Counted from the stretch's first letter, positions 1-8,171 are shown. The stretch: DNA of 52,500 nucleotides from Aquibium carbonis (GCF_003970795.1 NZ_RWKW01000069.1:1-52500); one strand, 5' to 3'. The notes: generated by a model not told the origin, from the letters alone. Program-made: numbers and translations.

Positions 1-224
1 CGGGCCGTGGCGAGGAGCCGCGCGCCGGCGGCGGTGAGCGCGACGCCCCGGCCCTTGCGGCGCACGAAGAGCTGCTGGGCGAGATGGTGTTCGAGCTCGT
101 CCAGCGCCAGGGCCAGGGCGGAGGCGCTGACGTGACAGCGCTCGGCCGCCGCCGCGAGGGAGCCGCCGCTGGCGATCGCGTCGAAATATTCCAGCTGCCG
201 GAGCGTGAAGGGGAGGATGCGCAT
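1..224 (-). CDS. LysR-type transcriptional regulator, N-terminal part only
   Basis: The minus-strand reading frame starts at the ATG read from 224 and runs off the left edge, leaving about 74 residues. The peptide begins MRILPFTLRQLEYFDAIA and continues through a typical LysR winged helix-turn-helix: alanine-rich recognition region with AAAERCHVSASALALALDEL, then FVRRKGRGVALTAAG. The effector-binding domain lies outside the window. It is divergent from the O-demethylase at 335, so by the usual LysR arrangement it probably controls that gene. The ligand cannot be inferred. Confidence 0.85.
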   Translation of the reverse strand, partial: MRILPFTLRQLEYFDAIASGGSLAAAAERCHVSASALALALDELEHHLAQQLFVRRKGRGVALTAAGARLLATA

Positions 225-247
225 AACCCAGCTTAGCCTGGGTGTTA
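225..247. promoter_or_regulatory. Inverted repeat in the LysR/O-demethylase divergent region
   Basis: Directly upstream of the LysR start codon, TAACCCAG (224-231) and CTGGGTGTTA (238-247) form an imperfect inverted repeat around CTTAGC. Its position fits an autoregulatory LysR recognition site. This is inferred from position and symmetry only. Confidence 0.35.
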
Positions 248-254
248 CGTCAAG

Positions 255-266
255 AAAACATGTTTT
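255..266. promoter_or_regulatory. Perfect 12-bp palindrome AAAACATGTTTT
   Basis: A perfect palindrome between the LysR gene and the O-demethylase, 69 bp upstream of the latter's chosen start. It is AT-rich against GC-rich surroundings and could be a second operator or activation site. No binding protein can be assigned. Confidence 0.35.
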
Positions 267-334
267 ACATCGGACTTGCCGCGCTCCAGACTGACATGCC
301 GTCTTTTGAAGACCGGATCTGGGAGGAACTGACC

Positions 335-1708
335 ATGGCACGAAATCTGGAAGAGGCGATCGCACAGGCGGGGAGCCCCGTGAAGCTGTTGTGGGAATCG
401 CAGACGCCGCCGGCCGTGGTGCCGCGGCTGGTGCAGGAATTCACCAACTGGCGCGACGAGCAGCTCGCCTGGCGCCGCACCGCGGTGCTCTACGACCAGT
501 CGCACCACATGGCGGATCTCAACATCAAGGGGCCCGACGCGCTGAAGCTGATCTCCAGCCTGGCGGTCAACAGCATGGCGACCTTCCCGGTCGACATGGC
601 CAAGCAGTTCATCGCCGTCAATCACGACGGCCATGTCATCGGCGACAACATCCTGTTCCATCTGGACGAGGACGAGTACCAGGCCGTCGGCATCCCGCCG
701 TCGATCAACTGGCTGCACTATCATGCCGAAACGGGCGGCTACGACGTGCAGATCTGGCGCGACGACAACTCGCTGGTGCGCAAGGGCGATCCGGTGCTGT
801 ACCGCTACCAGATCCAGGGCCCCGGCGCGCTCGACGTCATCCGCGACGCGACCGGGCAGGAGCCGCCGAAGCTGCGCTTCTTCCACATGACGCGGTTCAC
901 GATCGCAGGCAAGGAGGTGCGCGCGCTGCGGCATGGCATGGCCGGGGAGCCGGGCTTCGAGATCTGGGGGCCGTGGGAAGACAACGACGCCGTGCATTCG
1001 GCGATCCTCGAGGCGGGCCGTGCGCACGGACTGGTCCAGGTCGGCGGCCGCGCCTATCACACCAACGCCCTGGAATCGGGCTGGCTGCCCCGTCCGCTGC
1101 CCGCGATCTACACCGACGAGCGCCTGGCCGACTATCGCCGCTGGCTCAAGGGCAATGCCTACGAGACCATCTCCCCGCTGGGCGGCAGCTTCCACTCGCC
1201 GAACATCGAGGACTATTACTTCACGCCCGACGAGCTCGACTACGGGCGGATCGTCGCCTTCGACCATGACTTCATCGGCCGCGAGGCGCTGGAACGGCGC
1301 GCGGCGGATCGTGCCGGCGCGCGCCGCAAGGTCACCTTCGTGTGGAACGGCGAGGACACCGCGAAGGCCTACGGCTCGATGTTCCACCCCGGCCCGGGCG
1401 CCAAGTTCATCAACCTGCCGATGGCGCTCTACGACACCTTCCACTTCGACCGGGTGGAGGCGAACGGCAAGACCGTGGGCCTGTCGACCTGGACGGGCTA
1501 CTCCGCCAACGAACGCGCCATCCTGTCGCTCGGCGTGGTGGAGCCGGAATTCGCCGAACCGGGAACCGAGATCACCCTGGTCTGGGGCGAGGACACGCCC
1601 TCGTCCAAGCTGCAGGTCGAGGACCACGTCCAGGTGAAGATCCGCGTGACCGTCCAGCCGGCGCCCCTCGTCGAGAAGGCGCGCACCGTCTACCGCGCCA
1701 ACGCCTGA
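335..1708 (+). CDS. THF-dependent aryl O-demethylase, LigM/DesA family (GcvT-like)
   Basis: 457 residues. Family members move the methyl group of vanillate, 3-O-methylgallate or syringate to tetrahydrofolate in the cytoplasm. The protein follows LigM closely along its length: NWRDEQLAWRRTAVLYDQSHHM (about 38-59) near the N terminus, HYHAETGGYDV (129-139), LRHGMAGEPGFEIWGP (198-213) and RAYHTNALESGW (239-250). Tyr241 appears to align with the catalytic Tyr247 of LigM (alignment from memory). The start at 335 is chosen because GGGAGG lies just upstream at 321-326 and homology begins there; an in-frame ATG at 242 would add 31 unrelated residues. It stands alone, with a terminator after it and a LysR gene divergent. 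Its methoxyaryl substrate is unproven: vanillate is likeliest, syringate possible. A DmdA-type function is less likely given the LigM signatures. Confidence 0.8.
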   Translation: MARNLEEAIAQAGSPVKLLWESQTPPAVVPRLVQEFTNWRDEQLAWRRTAVLYDQSHHMADLNIKGPDALKLISSLAVNSMATFPVDMAKQFIAVNHDGHVIGDNILFHLDEDEYQAVGIPPSINWLHYHAETGGYDVQIWRDDNSLVRKGDPVLYRYQIQGPGALDVIRDATGQEPPKLRFFHMTRFTIAGKEVRALRHGMAGEPGFEIWGPWEDNDAVHSAILEAGRAHGLVQVGGRAYHTNALESGWLPRPLPAIYTDERLADYRRWLKGNAYETISPLGGSFHSPNIEDYYFTPDELDYGRIVAFDHDFIGREALERRAADRAGARRKVTFVWNGEDTAKAYGSMFHPGPGAKFINLPMALYDTFHFDRVEANGKTVGLSTWTGYSANERAILSLGVVEPEFAEPGTEITLVWGEDTPSSKLQVEDHVQVKIRVTVQPAPLVEKARTVYRANA

Positions 1709-1737
1709 CGGCGGGCCTCCTTCGACCGATCGAACGA

Positions 1738-1772
1738 AAGCCGCCCGCGCCCTCGATGGGTGCGGGCGGCTT
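1738..1772. terminator. Bidirectional intrinsic terminator
   Basis: An 11-bp perfect stem, AAGCCGCCCGC (1738-1748) with GCGGGCGGCTT (1762-1772), sits between the convergent O-demethylase and crotonase genes. The flanking A/T tails are short, so strength is uncertain. Confidence 0.7.
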
Positions 1773-1791
1773 CGTCATGGACGGATCGTCT

Positions 1792-2616
1792 TCAGGCCTT
1801 GGCGAACCGGCCGGCGGCCAGGAAGTCGGGGTTGCGCCGCGCTGCGAAGGCCTGCATGGCCTCCACCACCTCGGCGCCGCCGACGAGCGAGGCCTGCGCG
1901 TCGCGCTCGGCATCCAGCTGGGTGTCGAGGTCGCTCACGAAGGCCCGGTCGAGCAGGCGGCGGGTCGCGACCTGCCCGGCCACCGGCCCGGCGGCGAGGG
2001 TCGCGGCAAGGTCCAGCGCCTGGCCGAGCAAGGCCTCGTCTTCGGCAACCGACCAGATCAGCCCCCAGTCGAGCGCCTGTCCGGACGAGAGCGGCTGGCC
2101 CGTCAGGAGCACACCCAGCGCCCTTGCGCGGCCAAGCGTGCGCGCGAGCTGCCAGGAGGTTCCGAGGTCGGGCACCAGACCGAGCCGGGACGTGAAGGTG
2201 AGGACGAAGCGCGCCGACCGCGCCGCGATGGCGATGTCGCCCGCCAGCGCCAGCCCGACACCGCCGCCGGCCGCCACGCCGTTCACCGCCACGACCACCG
2301 GAAACGGCGCGTTGCGGATGTCCCGGATCAAGGCGTGCATCAACCCGTCGAGCACGGATGCGCAGGCTTCGCCGCGCTGTTCCGGCGGCAGGTGGCCACC
2401 CATCATCGGGTCGGACAGATCCGCGCCCGAGCAGAAGGCGTTGTCGCAGCCGGTCAGCACCATGGCGCGCACGTCCTGCCGCGCCGACAGCCCCGCGATC
2501 ACGGCGCGCAACTGCTCCAGCGTCTCGCGACGCAGCGCATTCTTCGTCTCGGGACGGACGATCGCGACGCAAGCCACGTTGCCGTGGTCGGTCACAGCCA
2601 AATCCGAAAACTGCAT
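1792..2616 (-). CDS. Crotonase-family isomerase/hydratase, PaaG-like
   Basis: 274 residues. The crotonase fold is clear: KNALRRE near the N terminus, a GADLS segment, and NGVAAGGGVGLALAGD forming the oxyanion-hole region. The pair of glutamates used by classical enoyl-CoA hydratases is absent: the first position is Gly in GGVGLALAGD, and there is no PE motif before RLGLVPDLGTSW. An Asp occupies the VPD position, as in PaaG (ring-1,2-epoxyphenylacetyl-CoA isomerase), and the downstream LGRARALGVLLTG and ALDWGLIW stretches also resemble PaaG. A CoA-thioester isomerase role is therefore more likely than plain hydration. The start is set at MQFSDLAV because a GAGAGGAG ribosome site precedes it. 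It is divergent from the MarR gene across an AT-rich operator-like stretch. Substrate unknown. Confidence 0.8.
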   Translation of the reverse strand: MQFSDLAVTDHGNVACVAIVRPETKNALRRETLEQLRAVIAGLSARQDVRAMVLTGCDNAFCSGADLSDPMMGGHLPPEQRGEACASVLDGLMHALIRDIRNAPFPVVVAVNGVAAGGGVGLALAGDIAIAARSARFVLTFTSRLGLVPDLGTSWQLARTLGRARALGVLLTGQPLSSGQALDWGLIWSVAEDEALLGQALDLAATLAAGPVAGQVATRRLLDRAFVSDLDTQLDAERDAQASLVGGAEVVEAMQAFAARRNPDFLAAGRFAKA

Positions 2617-2712
2617 CTGCGCTCCTCTCGCAATTCCACCGTGCGTGTGCCGCGCGGCGCCTGTCACCCGCTGCCGATGCCGGGCGGGCAGGCGGCGCCC
2701 ACGACTTTCGTT

Positions 2713-2730
2713 TGATTAACAGATTTATTA
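2713..2730. promoter_or_regulatory. AT-rich operator-like site 1 (putative MarR site)
   Basis: TGATTAACAGATTTATTA lies in the divergent region between the PaaG-like gene and the MarR gene. It matches 12 of 18 positions of the site at 3521. Four similar AT-rich sites sit in front of other half A operons. Assignment to the adjacent MarR regulator is inference. Confidence 0.5.
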
Positions 2731-2808
2731 ATTTCAACCACCCTCCCGTGCAACTTGATTTTCCGTCCGCCTTGCGGGAAGACGGTTGACAGCAATCATC
2801 CGGGCGGC

Positions 2809-3384
2809 ATGAGCATGGCGGCATACGAGCGCAGGAAGAAACCGGTCCAGGCGCATCTGACGCGGGAGCAGGTGGTCGAAGCCCTGCCGCTTTCGATCGT
2901 GCGCGCGCGGGAAAGCGTGATGGGCAGCTTCCGGTCCGTGCTGCACAAATATGGGCTGACGGAGCCGCAATGGCGGGTGATCTGGACCATCGAGACGCTC
3001 GAGGAGGTCGAGATGACCGAACTCGCGCGCATGACGGCCATCCTGTTTCCCTCGCTGTCGCGCATCGTGCGCGAACTCGAACAGCGCGAGTACATCAACC
3101 GCCGCAACGATCCGTCCGACCTGCGCCGGATGCTCGTTTCGCTCAACGATCGGGGTTCGGGGCTGTTCGAACTCGTGGCGCCCGAAGCGCGCGCGGTCTA
3201 TCGCAGCATTCGCGACGTCATGGGGACGGAAAAGCTGCGCCAGTTGCAGAACCTTCTGGTCGAGCTGGACGAGAAGGTGTCGGGCCTGACCTTCTCTCCA
3301 TCCGAAATCCAGGGCCTGCCGGCCGATCTCGTCCCGCAAACGCCGCTCAAGGCGCGGGGGCGTCCGCGCAAGGTCGCGAGCTGA
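2809..3384 (+). CDS. MarR-family transcriptional regulator, HpaR-like
   Basis: 191 residues. The segment from about residue 30 (VRARESVMGSFRSVL) through LTEPQWRVIWTI, FPSLSRIVRELEQREYI and RNDPSDLRRMLVSLNDRG is a MarR winged helix-turn-helix. It closely resembles HpaR, the repressor of homoprotocatechuate operons. The C-terminal 40 residues are a variable basic tail (ARGRPRKVAS). Start 2809 or the next ATG at 2815 are both possible, as the ribosome site is weak. It is divergent from the PaaG-like gene and upstream of the CoA-ligase operon, whose promoter carries a related AT-rich inverted repeat. Members usually bind an aromatic acid or its CoA thioester as inducer. The specific ligand is unknown. 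Confidence 0.85.
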   Translation: MSMAAYERRKKPVQAHLTREQVVEALPLSIVRARESVMGSFRSVLHKYGLTEPQWRVIWTIETLEEVEMTELARMTAILFPSLSRIVRELEQREYINRRNDPSDLRRMLVSLNDRGSGLFELVAPEARAVYRSIRDVMGTEKLRQLQNLLVELDEKVSGLTFSPSEIQGLPADLVPQTPLKARGRPRKVAS

Positions 3385-3520
3385 GGCATCGCACCCGGTT
3401 CCTTTCCGGCATGTGGCGGCGCCCCGGGCGCGGAGTGTCGGACATGGAAACCGGGCCGGCCGCCAGCGGGCAGGGCTCCGGCGGCCGACGCAATCTTGTC
3501 CTACGGCGATTGACCTTCGT

Positions 3521-3538
3521 TATTTAACTTGTTTAATA
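3521..3538. promoter_or_regulatory. AT-rich inverted repeat, operator-like site 2
   Basis: TATTTAAC-TT-GTTTAATA is an inverted repeat with seven of eight arm positions paired, 109 bp upstream of the CoA-ligase start. It is the most symmetrical of the five related sites and serves as the reference for comparing them. Confidence 0.55.
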
Positions 3539-3647
3539 TCAACTCCATTCCGACCAGCGATGGCGCCCGCAGAGGAGAGGCGCCGTCCTGCCGGCCGGTC
3601 CGGCTACGGATCGGACGGCGGCAGTCAATCGGAACGGGAGGAGATCG

Positions 3648-5219
3648 ATGGCAGCCTATCTCACGCAGCCGCTCAAGCGCGCCGCGCTCGTCAACAGGAA
3701 CGGCCTCGCCACCGTGGACGGCGACCGACGACGCACCTGGACGGAGGTGCGCGACCGCGTGGCGCTGGCCGCCGGCGGCATCGCGGCCCTGGGCATCGGA
3801 CGAGGCGAGCGCGTCGCGCTTCTGGCGCTCAACAGCGACCGCTATTTCGAGCTCGAATTCGCGCTGCCCTGGGCCGGCGCCGCGATGGTGCCCATCAACA
3901 CGCGGCTGTCGCCCGCCGAGGTGGCCTATGTCCTGCGCGACAGCGGCGCGGTGGCGCTCATCGTCGACGCCTCGCAGCGCGAATGCGCCGAGCAGCTGGG
4001 CGACATCCTGTCGGGCATGAAGGCGGTGATATCGCTGTCGGGCGAGCCCCGGGCGGGCTGGGTCGACTACGAGGCCATGCTGGCCGGGGCCGAAGCGCTT
4101 CCCGACCAGATGCGCGGCGGCAGCGAGATGGCCGGCATCTTCTACACCGGCGGAAGCTCCGGCCGCTCGAAGGGCGTCGTGCTGACCCACGACAATCTCT
4201 CGACCAACGCGCTGAACGCGGTGGCGCTGATCGGCTACGGGCGCGAAAGCGTCTATCTCCATGCCGCACCGATGTTCCACCTCACCGATGGCATGTCGAC
4301 CTATTCGCTGACGATGGCGGGCGGCACCCATGTCTTCATGCCGCGCTTCGACGCGCGCCACTGCCTGGAACTCATCCAGGCCCATTCGGTGACCCACATC
4401 TGCCTCGTTCCAACGATGATCGAGATGCTGGTGAACCTCGCCGAGACGGAGCCTTTCGACTGTTCCTCGCTGCGGCAGATCCAGTTCGGCGCCGCGCCCA
4501 TGCCGGAGGCGACGCTGGCCCGGGCGATCAGGCTCTGGCCCGATCTTCTTTTCCTGCATGGATGGGGCATGACGGAAATTTCGCCCCTCGGCATGCTGAT
4601 GCCGTTCGAATGGCGCGATCCGAAGACGGCCGGCCACCGGATGCGCTCCTGCGGCATGCCGGTCTACAACGAGGAGGCCCGCATCGTCGCGCCCGACGGC
4701 AGCGACTGTCCGCCCGGGGAGGTCGGCGAACTGGCCGTTCGCGGTCCCATGGTCATGAATGAGTACTGGAACCTGCCCGAGGAGACGGCCAAGGCGCTGC
4801 GCGATGGCTGGATGCACACGGGAGACGCCGCCTATGTCGACGAGGAGGGCTTCTTCTACATCGTCGACCGCATCAAGGACATGATCATCACCGGCGGGGA
4901 AAACGTCTATTCCCTCGAGGTCGAGAACGTCATCGGCCTGATGGAGGGCGTGAAGCAGGTGGCCGTCATCGGCGTGCCGGATGCCTTCTGGGGCGAGACG
5001 GTGCATGCGGTCGTCGTGCCGGAAGCCGGCGCCTCGCTGGACCCGGACGCCATCATCGGCTTCTGCAAGGACCGGATCGCGCGGTACAAGAGCCCGCGCA
5101 CGGTCGAATTCCGCGACAGCCTTCCCGTCACCGGCGCCGGCAAGATTTCCAAGAAGCAGCTGCGCGAGGAGCACGTCGCCCGGACGGCTGCATCCTCCGT
5201 TCCAGGAGAAAGCGCATGA
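3648..5219 (+). CDS. Acyl/aryl-CoA synthetase (AMP-forming), ANL superfamily
   Basis: 523 residues. It should activate a carboxylic acid to its CoA thioester with ATP through an acyl-adenylate. The P-loop-like A3 motif is FYTGGSSGRSKGVVLTHDN (about 165-183), with GGSS in place of the commoner SGTTG. Further along are GWGMTEISPLG, the ATP-ribose Asp in TGDAAYVDEEGFFYIVDR, the hinge KDMIITGGENVYSLEVEN, and the C-terminal catalytic Lys in GAGKISKKQLREE. Length is normal for FadD-type ligases. A strong GGGAGGAG site precedes the ATG. It overlaps the DUF3237 gene by ATGA. The preferred acid is unknown; in this setting an aromatic or arylpropenoic acid is likely. It is a second, distinct ligase from the one at 27371. 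Confidence 0.85.
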   Translation: MAAYLTQPLKRAALVNRNGLATVDGDRRRTWTEVRDRVALAAGGIAALGIGRGERVALLALNSDRYFELEFALPWAGAAMVPINTRLSPAEVAYVLRDSGAVALIVDASQRECAEQLGDILSGMKAVISLSGEPRAGWVDYEAMLAGAEALPDQMRGGSEMAGIFYTGGSSGRSKGVVLTHDNLSTNALNAVALIGYGRESVYLHAAPMFHLTDGMSTYSLTMAGGTHVFMPRFDARHCLELIQAHSVTHICLVPTMIEMLVNLAETEPFDCSSLRQIQFGAAPMPEATLARAIRLWPDLLFLHGWGMTEISPLGMLMPFEWRDPKTAGHRMRSCGMPVYNEEARIVAPDGSDCPPGEVGELAVRGPMVMNEYWNLPEETAKALRDGWMHTGDAAYVDEEGFFYIVDRIKDMIITGGENVYSLEVENVIGLMEGVKQVAVIGVPDAFWGETVHAVVVPEAGASLDPDAIIGFCKDRIARYKSPRTVEFRDSLPVTGAGKISKKQLREEHVARTAASSVPGESA

Positions 5220-5686
5220 ACGTCATTCCCCCCCGGCTCGAATTCGTCTTCCGCATCCGCCTGAAGCTCGGGATGCGCCAGAAGATCGGCGAACTGCCGT
5301 CCGGCGGCGTCCGCGGCTTCGTCGCGGCGGCCGGCGGCGAAATCGAAGGGCCGCGCCTCAACGGACGCGTGGTGCCGAACTCCGGCGGCGACTGGGCGCT
5401 CTACCGGCCGGACGACACCGTGGCGTTTACCGCCCACTACATGCTCGAGGCAGACGACGGCACCCAGATCTACATGCGCAACAACGGCTATCGCCACGCG
5501 CCGCCCGAGACGGCCCGCAAGATGGAAGCGCTCGAACCCGTGGGTCCCGACGACTACTACATGCGACTCTCGCCGACCTTCGACACCCCGCGCGGTCCGC
5601 ATGACTGGCTGACCCGCACGGTCATCATCGGCCGCGCCGAGCGACACGCGGACCACTCGGTCTTCGACTATTTCGCCGTCCTGTAG
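5216..5686 (+). CDS. DUF3237 family protein
   Basis: 156 residues, beginning MNVIPPRLEFVFRIRLKL, with no signal peptide or membrane segment. The pattern of GxxRGFVAAAGGEIEGPRLNG, GGDWALYRPDD, HYMLEADDGTQIYMRNNGY and YYMRLSPTFDTP is that of DUF3237, a small predicted beta-barrel family of unknown function often found in aromatic catabolic loci. Translational coupling to the CoA ligase (ATGA overlap) suggests it acts in the same pathway, perhaps on the ligase substrate or an early intermediate. No catalytic residues can be named. Confidence 0.8.
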   Translation: MNVIPPRLEFVFRIRLKLGMRQKIGELPSGGVRGFVAAAGGEIEGPRLNGRVVPNSGGDWALYRPDDTVAFTAHYMLEADDGTQIYMRNNGYRHAPPETARKMEALEPVGPDDYYMRLSPTFDTPRGPHDWLTRTVIIGRAERHADHSVFDYFAVL

Positions 5687-5760
5687 ACGCGAGCAGCCTC
5701 TCCGATGGTCGCCGTCGCCCCGATCCAGAGGGGCGGCAACTGGACAAAGTCGATGCGAAA

Positions 5761-5778
5761 TGTTTAATTTGTTATAGA
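5761..5778. promoter_or_regulatory. AT-rich operator-like site 3
   Basis: TGTTTAATTTGTTATAGA lies 42 bp upstream of the TRAP binding-protein start. It matches the site at 3521 at 13 of 18 positions. Its position suits a repressor overlapping the promoter of the transporter and hydratase operon. Confidence 0.5.
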
Positions 5779-5819
5779 ATTTGCGCCGAATGCCTCGGCG
5801 CGTTCTGGGAGGAGACCCA

Positions 5820-6833
5820 ATGAAGAACCTGTTCCTATCCGCGGCCCTGGCGACGACCATGCTCGCCGGAGCGAATGCCGCGCATGCGGTCGACATGAAG
5901 CTTTCCCTGTGGATTCCGCCGATGCATCCGCTCGTGGCGGGTCTCACCGAATGGGGCAAGGACGTGGAGGCCGCTTCGGGCGGCGAGATCGCCGTGAAGC
6001 TCTTCCCGGCCGAGCAGCTCGGCAAGGCCGGCGATCACTACGACATGGCCCGGGACGGCATCGTCGACATGGCCATGGTGGCGCCGGGCTATTCCGCGGG
6101 CCGCTTCCCGATCTGGAGCATCATCGAGCTGCCGTTCACCTTCAAGAACAGCACCGACGGCGCCAAGGCGCTGCACGAATGGTATGCGGCCTATGCCGAC
6201 CGGGAAATGCCGGACGTGAAGGTGTGCCTCGTGACGATGCACCATCCGGGCACGCTGCACACCACGAAGACCGAAGTCCGCACGCCCGACCAGCTGAACG
6301 GCCTTCGCATCCGCCCGGCCGGTCCGGTCACGTCGGCCTTCGTCACCGCCCAGGGCGGGGCGACCGTGCAGGCAGCCCTTCCCGAGATCCGCGAACTGGC
6401 CGAGCGCGGCGTCGTCGACGGCGTCACCTGGCCGCCGGACATCTTCGTCATCCGGGCCGAGAGCGCGCTGAAGTACCATATGGGCGAGCCCTTCTACATC
6501 ACCGCGCAGGCGCAGGTGATCAACAAGGACTTCTATGCGGGCCTTTCGGATTCGCAGAAGGCTGTCATCGATGCCCATTGCACGCCCGAATGGTCGGCCA
6601 AGGTCAACCAGGGCTGGGCCGATGGCGAAATGGCCGCTCTCGAGCGTCTTCGGGGGCTGGAAGGACACACCGTCTACTCCCTCTCGGAGGACGAGTTCGC
6701 CAAGTGGAAGGACGCCGCGGCGCCGCTCGTCGACCAGGTGCTGAAGACCGCGGGCGACCGCTACGGCATCGACGCGACGCAGGTCCAGGCGGAGTTGTTC
6801 GAGCGCCTCGACGCCAACGACGCCCGCTACTGA
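5820..6833 (+). CDS. TRAP transporter substrate-binding protein (DctP family), system 1
   Basis: 337 residues, with a Sec signal peptide (MKNLFLSAALATTMLAGANA, cleavage near AHA). It is a periplasmic receptor that delivers an organic anion to the TRAP membrane subunits. DctP features are visible: FPAEQLGKAGDHYDMARDGIVDMAMVAPGY and the conserved arginine region NGLRIRPAG (Arg163/Arg165), which normally salt-bridges the ligand carboxylate. The start at 5820 follows GGGAGGAGACCCA. It is clearly paralogous to the system 2 receptor at 23112, sharing blocks such as DHYDM-RDG, VAPGY-AGRFP and HCTPEWS. Its membrane partners, best placed at 8238-10008, are on the opposite strand, an unusual split. A strong terminator follows. 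Confidence 0.88.
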   Translation: MKNLFLSAALATTMLAGANAAHAVDMKLSLWIPPMHPLVAGLTEWGKDVEAASGGEIAVKLFPAEQLGKAGDHYDMARDGIVDMAMVAPGYSAGRFPIWSIIELPFTFKNSTDGAKALHEWYAAYADREMPDVKVCLVTMHHPGTLHTTKTEVRTPDQLNGLRIRPAGPVTSAFVTAQGGATVQAALPEIRELAERGVVDGVTWPPDIFVIRAESALKYHMGEPFYITAQAQVINKDFYAGLSDSQKAVIDAHCTPEWSAKVNQGWADGEMAALERLRGLEGHTVYSLSEDEFAKWKDAAAPLVDQVLKTAGDRYGIDATQVQAELFERLDANDARY

Positions 6834-6842
6834 TCTCCGAAG

Positions 6843-6877
6843 CCGCCGACGCCCTCCTTCCGGGCGTCGGCGGTTTT
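6843..6877 (+). terminator. Intrinsic terminator or attenuator after the TRAP binding protein
   Basis: A 12-bp perfect stem, CCGCCGACGCCC (6843-6854) with GGGCGTCGGCGG (6862-6873), has a 7-nt loop and is followed by TTTT. It lies between the binding-protein gene and the SnoaL-like gene, so it probably gives extra receptor mRNA over downstream enzymes. Confidence 0.8.
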
Positions 6878-6910
6878 CACCCTGACCCCTCCAAGCAAGG
6901 AGCAGCCATC

Positions 6911-7366
6911 GTGCCGATGACGGATGCGAACTGGGCCGACTACCCGAAGATCCAGACCCTGATCGCCGATTATGTCTGGGCGCTCGACACCGCCGACATC
7001 GACGGGCTCCTCGCGACGTTCACGGACGACGCCGTCTTCGAGGACAGCGCCGGCAATGTCTACGAGGGACGGACGGCCTTCGAGGGCTATTTCCGCAAGC
7101 TCATGGCCAATCCGGTCTTCCGTGGCCGCCAGCACCACATCGACAATCTTCGCCTCAGCCCCACCGATTGGGGCTACGAGACGCGGTCCTACTGGACGGT
7201 CACGAAGTGGCACGCCGAAGCCGGCAAGAAGATTTTCGAGGTGATCGGCTATTCGACCGACAATTTCCGGCGCACCGAGTCCGGCTTCCTCTTCTGCGAA
7301 CGGCGCGTCCATTACTGGCGCGACGCCGATTGCCCCTGGACGCCGGACGGCACGGGCTTCGCCTGA
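6911..7366 (+). CDS. SnoaL/NTF2-like protein, paralogue A
   Basis: 151 residues of the NTF2/SnoaL alpha+beta-barrel type, a fold used by small cofactor-free cyclases, dehydratases and lyases. Characteristic blocks are LIADYVWALDTADIDGLLATF, GRQHHIDNL, SYWTVTKW and RRVHYWRDADCPWTPDG. GTG at 6911 is the preferred start because AAGGAG (6897-6902) is 8 nt upstream; ATG at 6917 is too far. Its closest relative in the window is the protein at 26838, sharing the YVW-D-AD-DGL, FRGR-HH-DNL, GYSTD-F-R and WRD--CPW-PDGT patterns. It is followed after 4 nt by an enoyl-CoA hydratase, arguing for a catabolic enzymatic role. The reaction is unknown. Confidence 0.75.
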   Translation: MPMTDANWADYPKIQTLIADYVWALDTADIDGLLATFTDDAVFEDSAGNVYEGRTAFEGYFRKLMANPVFRGRQHHIDNLRLSPTDWGYETRSYWTVTKWHAEAGKKIFEVIGYSTDNFRRTESGFLFCERRVHYWRDADCPWTPDGTGFA

Positions 7367-7370
7367 GCCG

Positions 7371-8171
7371 ATGGGCGACATCACCGGCACCGCTCAGGAT
7401 GGCGTTCTCGTTCTGCGCCTCGTCAACGGCAAGGCCAATGCGCTGACGTCGGCGATGGCGGCGCAGCTGATCGCGATGCTGTCGGACATTCCAGACGACA
7501 TCGGGGCAGTGCTGGTGACCGGGACGGCCGGAGGCGCGTTCTGCGCCGGCTCGGACATCCGCGAACTCGCGCGGCTGCAGGACACGCCGGACGGTCCGGC
7601 ATCGATGCTGCGCATCGAGAGCCGCGCGCTGCGGGCGCTGGCCGGGCTGCCGCTTCCCACGATCGCCGCGATCGATGGCATCGCCTTCGGCGGCGGCATG
7701 GAACTGGCGGCCGCCTGCGACATCGTCCTGGCCGGCGACCAGGCCCGCTTCTGCCTGCCCGAGGTCAAGCTCGGCGTCTTCCCGGGCATCGGCGGAACGG
7801 TGTGGATCCCGCGCCGCATCGGCCATGTCCGCGCGCTCGAGATGATGCTGACCGGACAGGAGATCGACGCGGCGACCGCCCACCGCTGGAATTTCGTCAA
7901 TCGCCTGGCCGGCGCCGCTTCGGCCGAAGCCGACGCGCTCGATCTCGCCCGCGCGCTCGCGGCCGGCCCGCGCGGGGCTGTGGCGATGATCAAGCGGTCG
8001 CTGCGCGACGCGCTGGCGCTTCCCGAAGACGAAGCCCTCGATGCGGCGCTCGATCGAGCGGTCTCGCTGGGGCACGCGCCCGAAAGCCGCGAGGGCCTGC
8101 GCGCCTTTCTGGCGCGCGAGGCGCCGGACTTCGCCTCCGCCCGCAGGCGCCCGGCCGACGAGACGCGCTGA
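7371..8171 (+). CDS. Enoyl-CoA hydratase/isomerase (crotonase) family protein
   Basis: 266 residues. Unlike the PaaG-like protein at 1792, this crotonase keeps both catalytic glutamates: Glu111 in GGGMELAAACD and Glu131 in PEVKLGVFPGIGGT. The oxyanion-hole segments are FCAGSDIREL (58-67) and IDGIAFGGG (101-109). Hydration of a 2-enoyl-CoA is expected; in ferulate-type pathways related proteins also cleave the hydrated product to an aldehyde plus acetyl-CoA, and that cannot be excluded. It starts 4 nt after the SnoaL-like gene, so the two are likely co-translated, and it ends convergent with the TRAP permease. Confidence 0.85.
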   Translation: MGDITGTAQDGVLVLRLVNGKANALTSAMAAQLIAMLSDIPDDIGAVLVTGTAGGAFCAGSDIRELARLQDTPDGPASMLRIESRALRALAGLPLPTIAAIDGIAFGGGMELAAACDIVLAGDQARFCLPEVKLGVFPGIGGTVWIPRRIGHVRALEMMLTGQEIDAATAHRWNFVNRLAGAASAEADALDLARALAAGPRGAVAMIKRSLRDALALPEDEALDAALDRAVSLGHAPESREGLRAFLAREAPDFASARRRPADETR

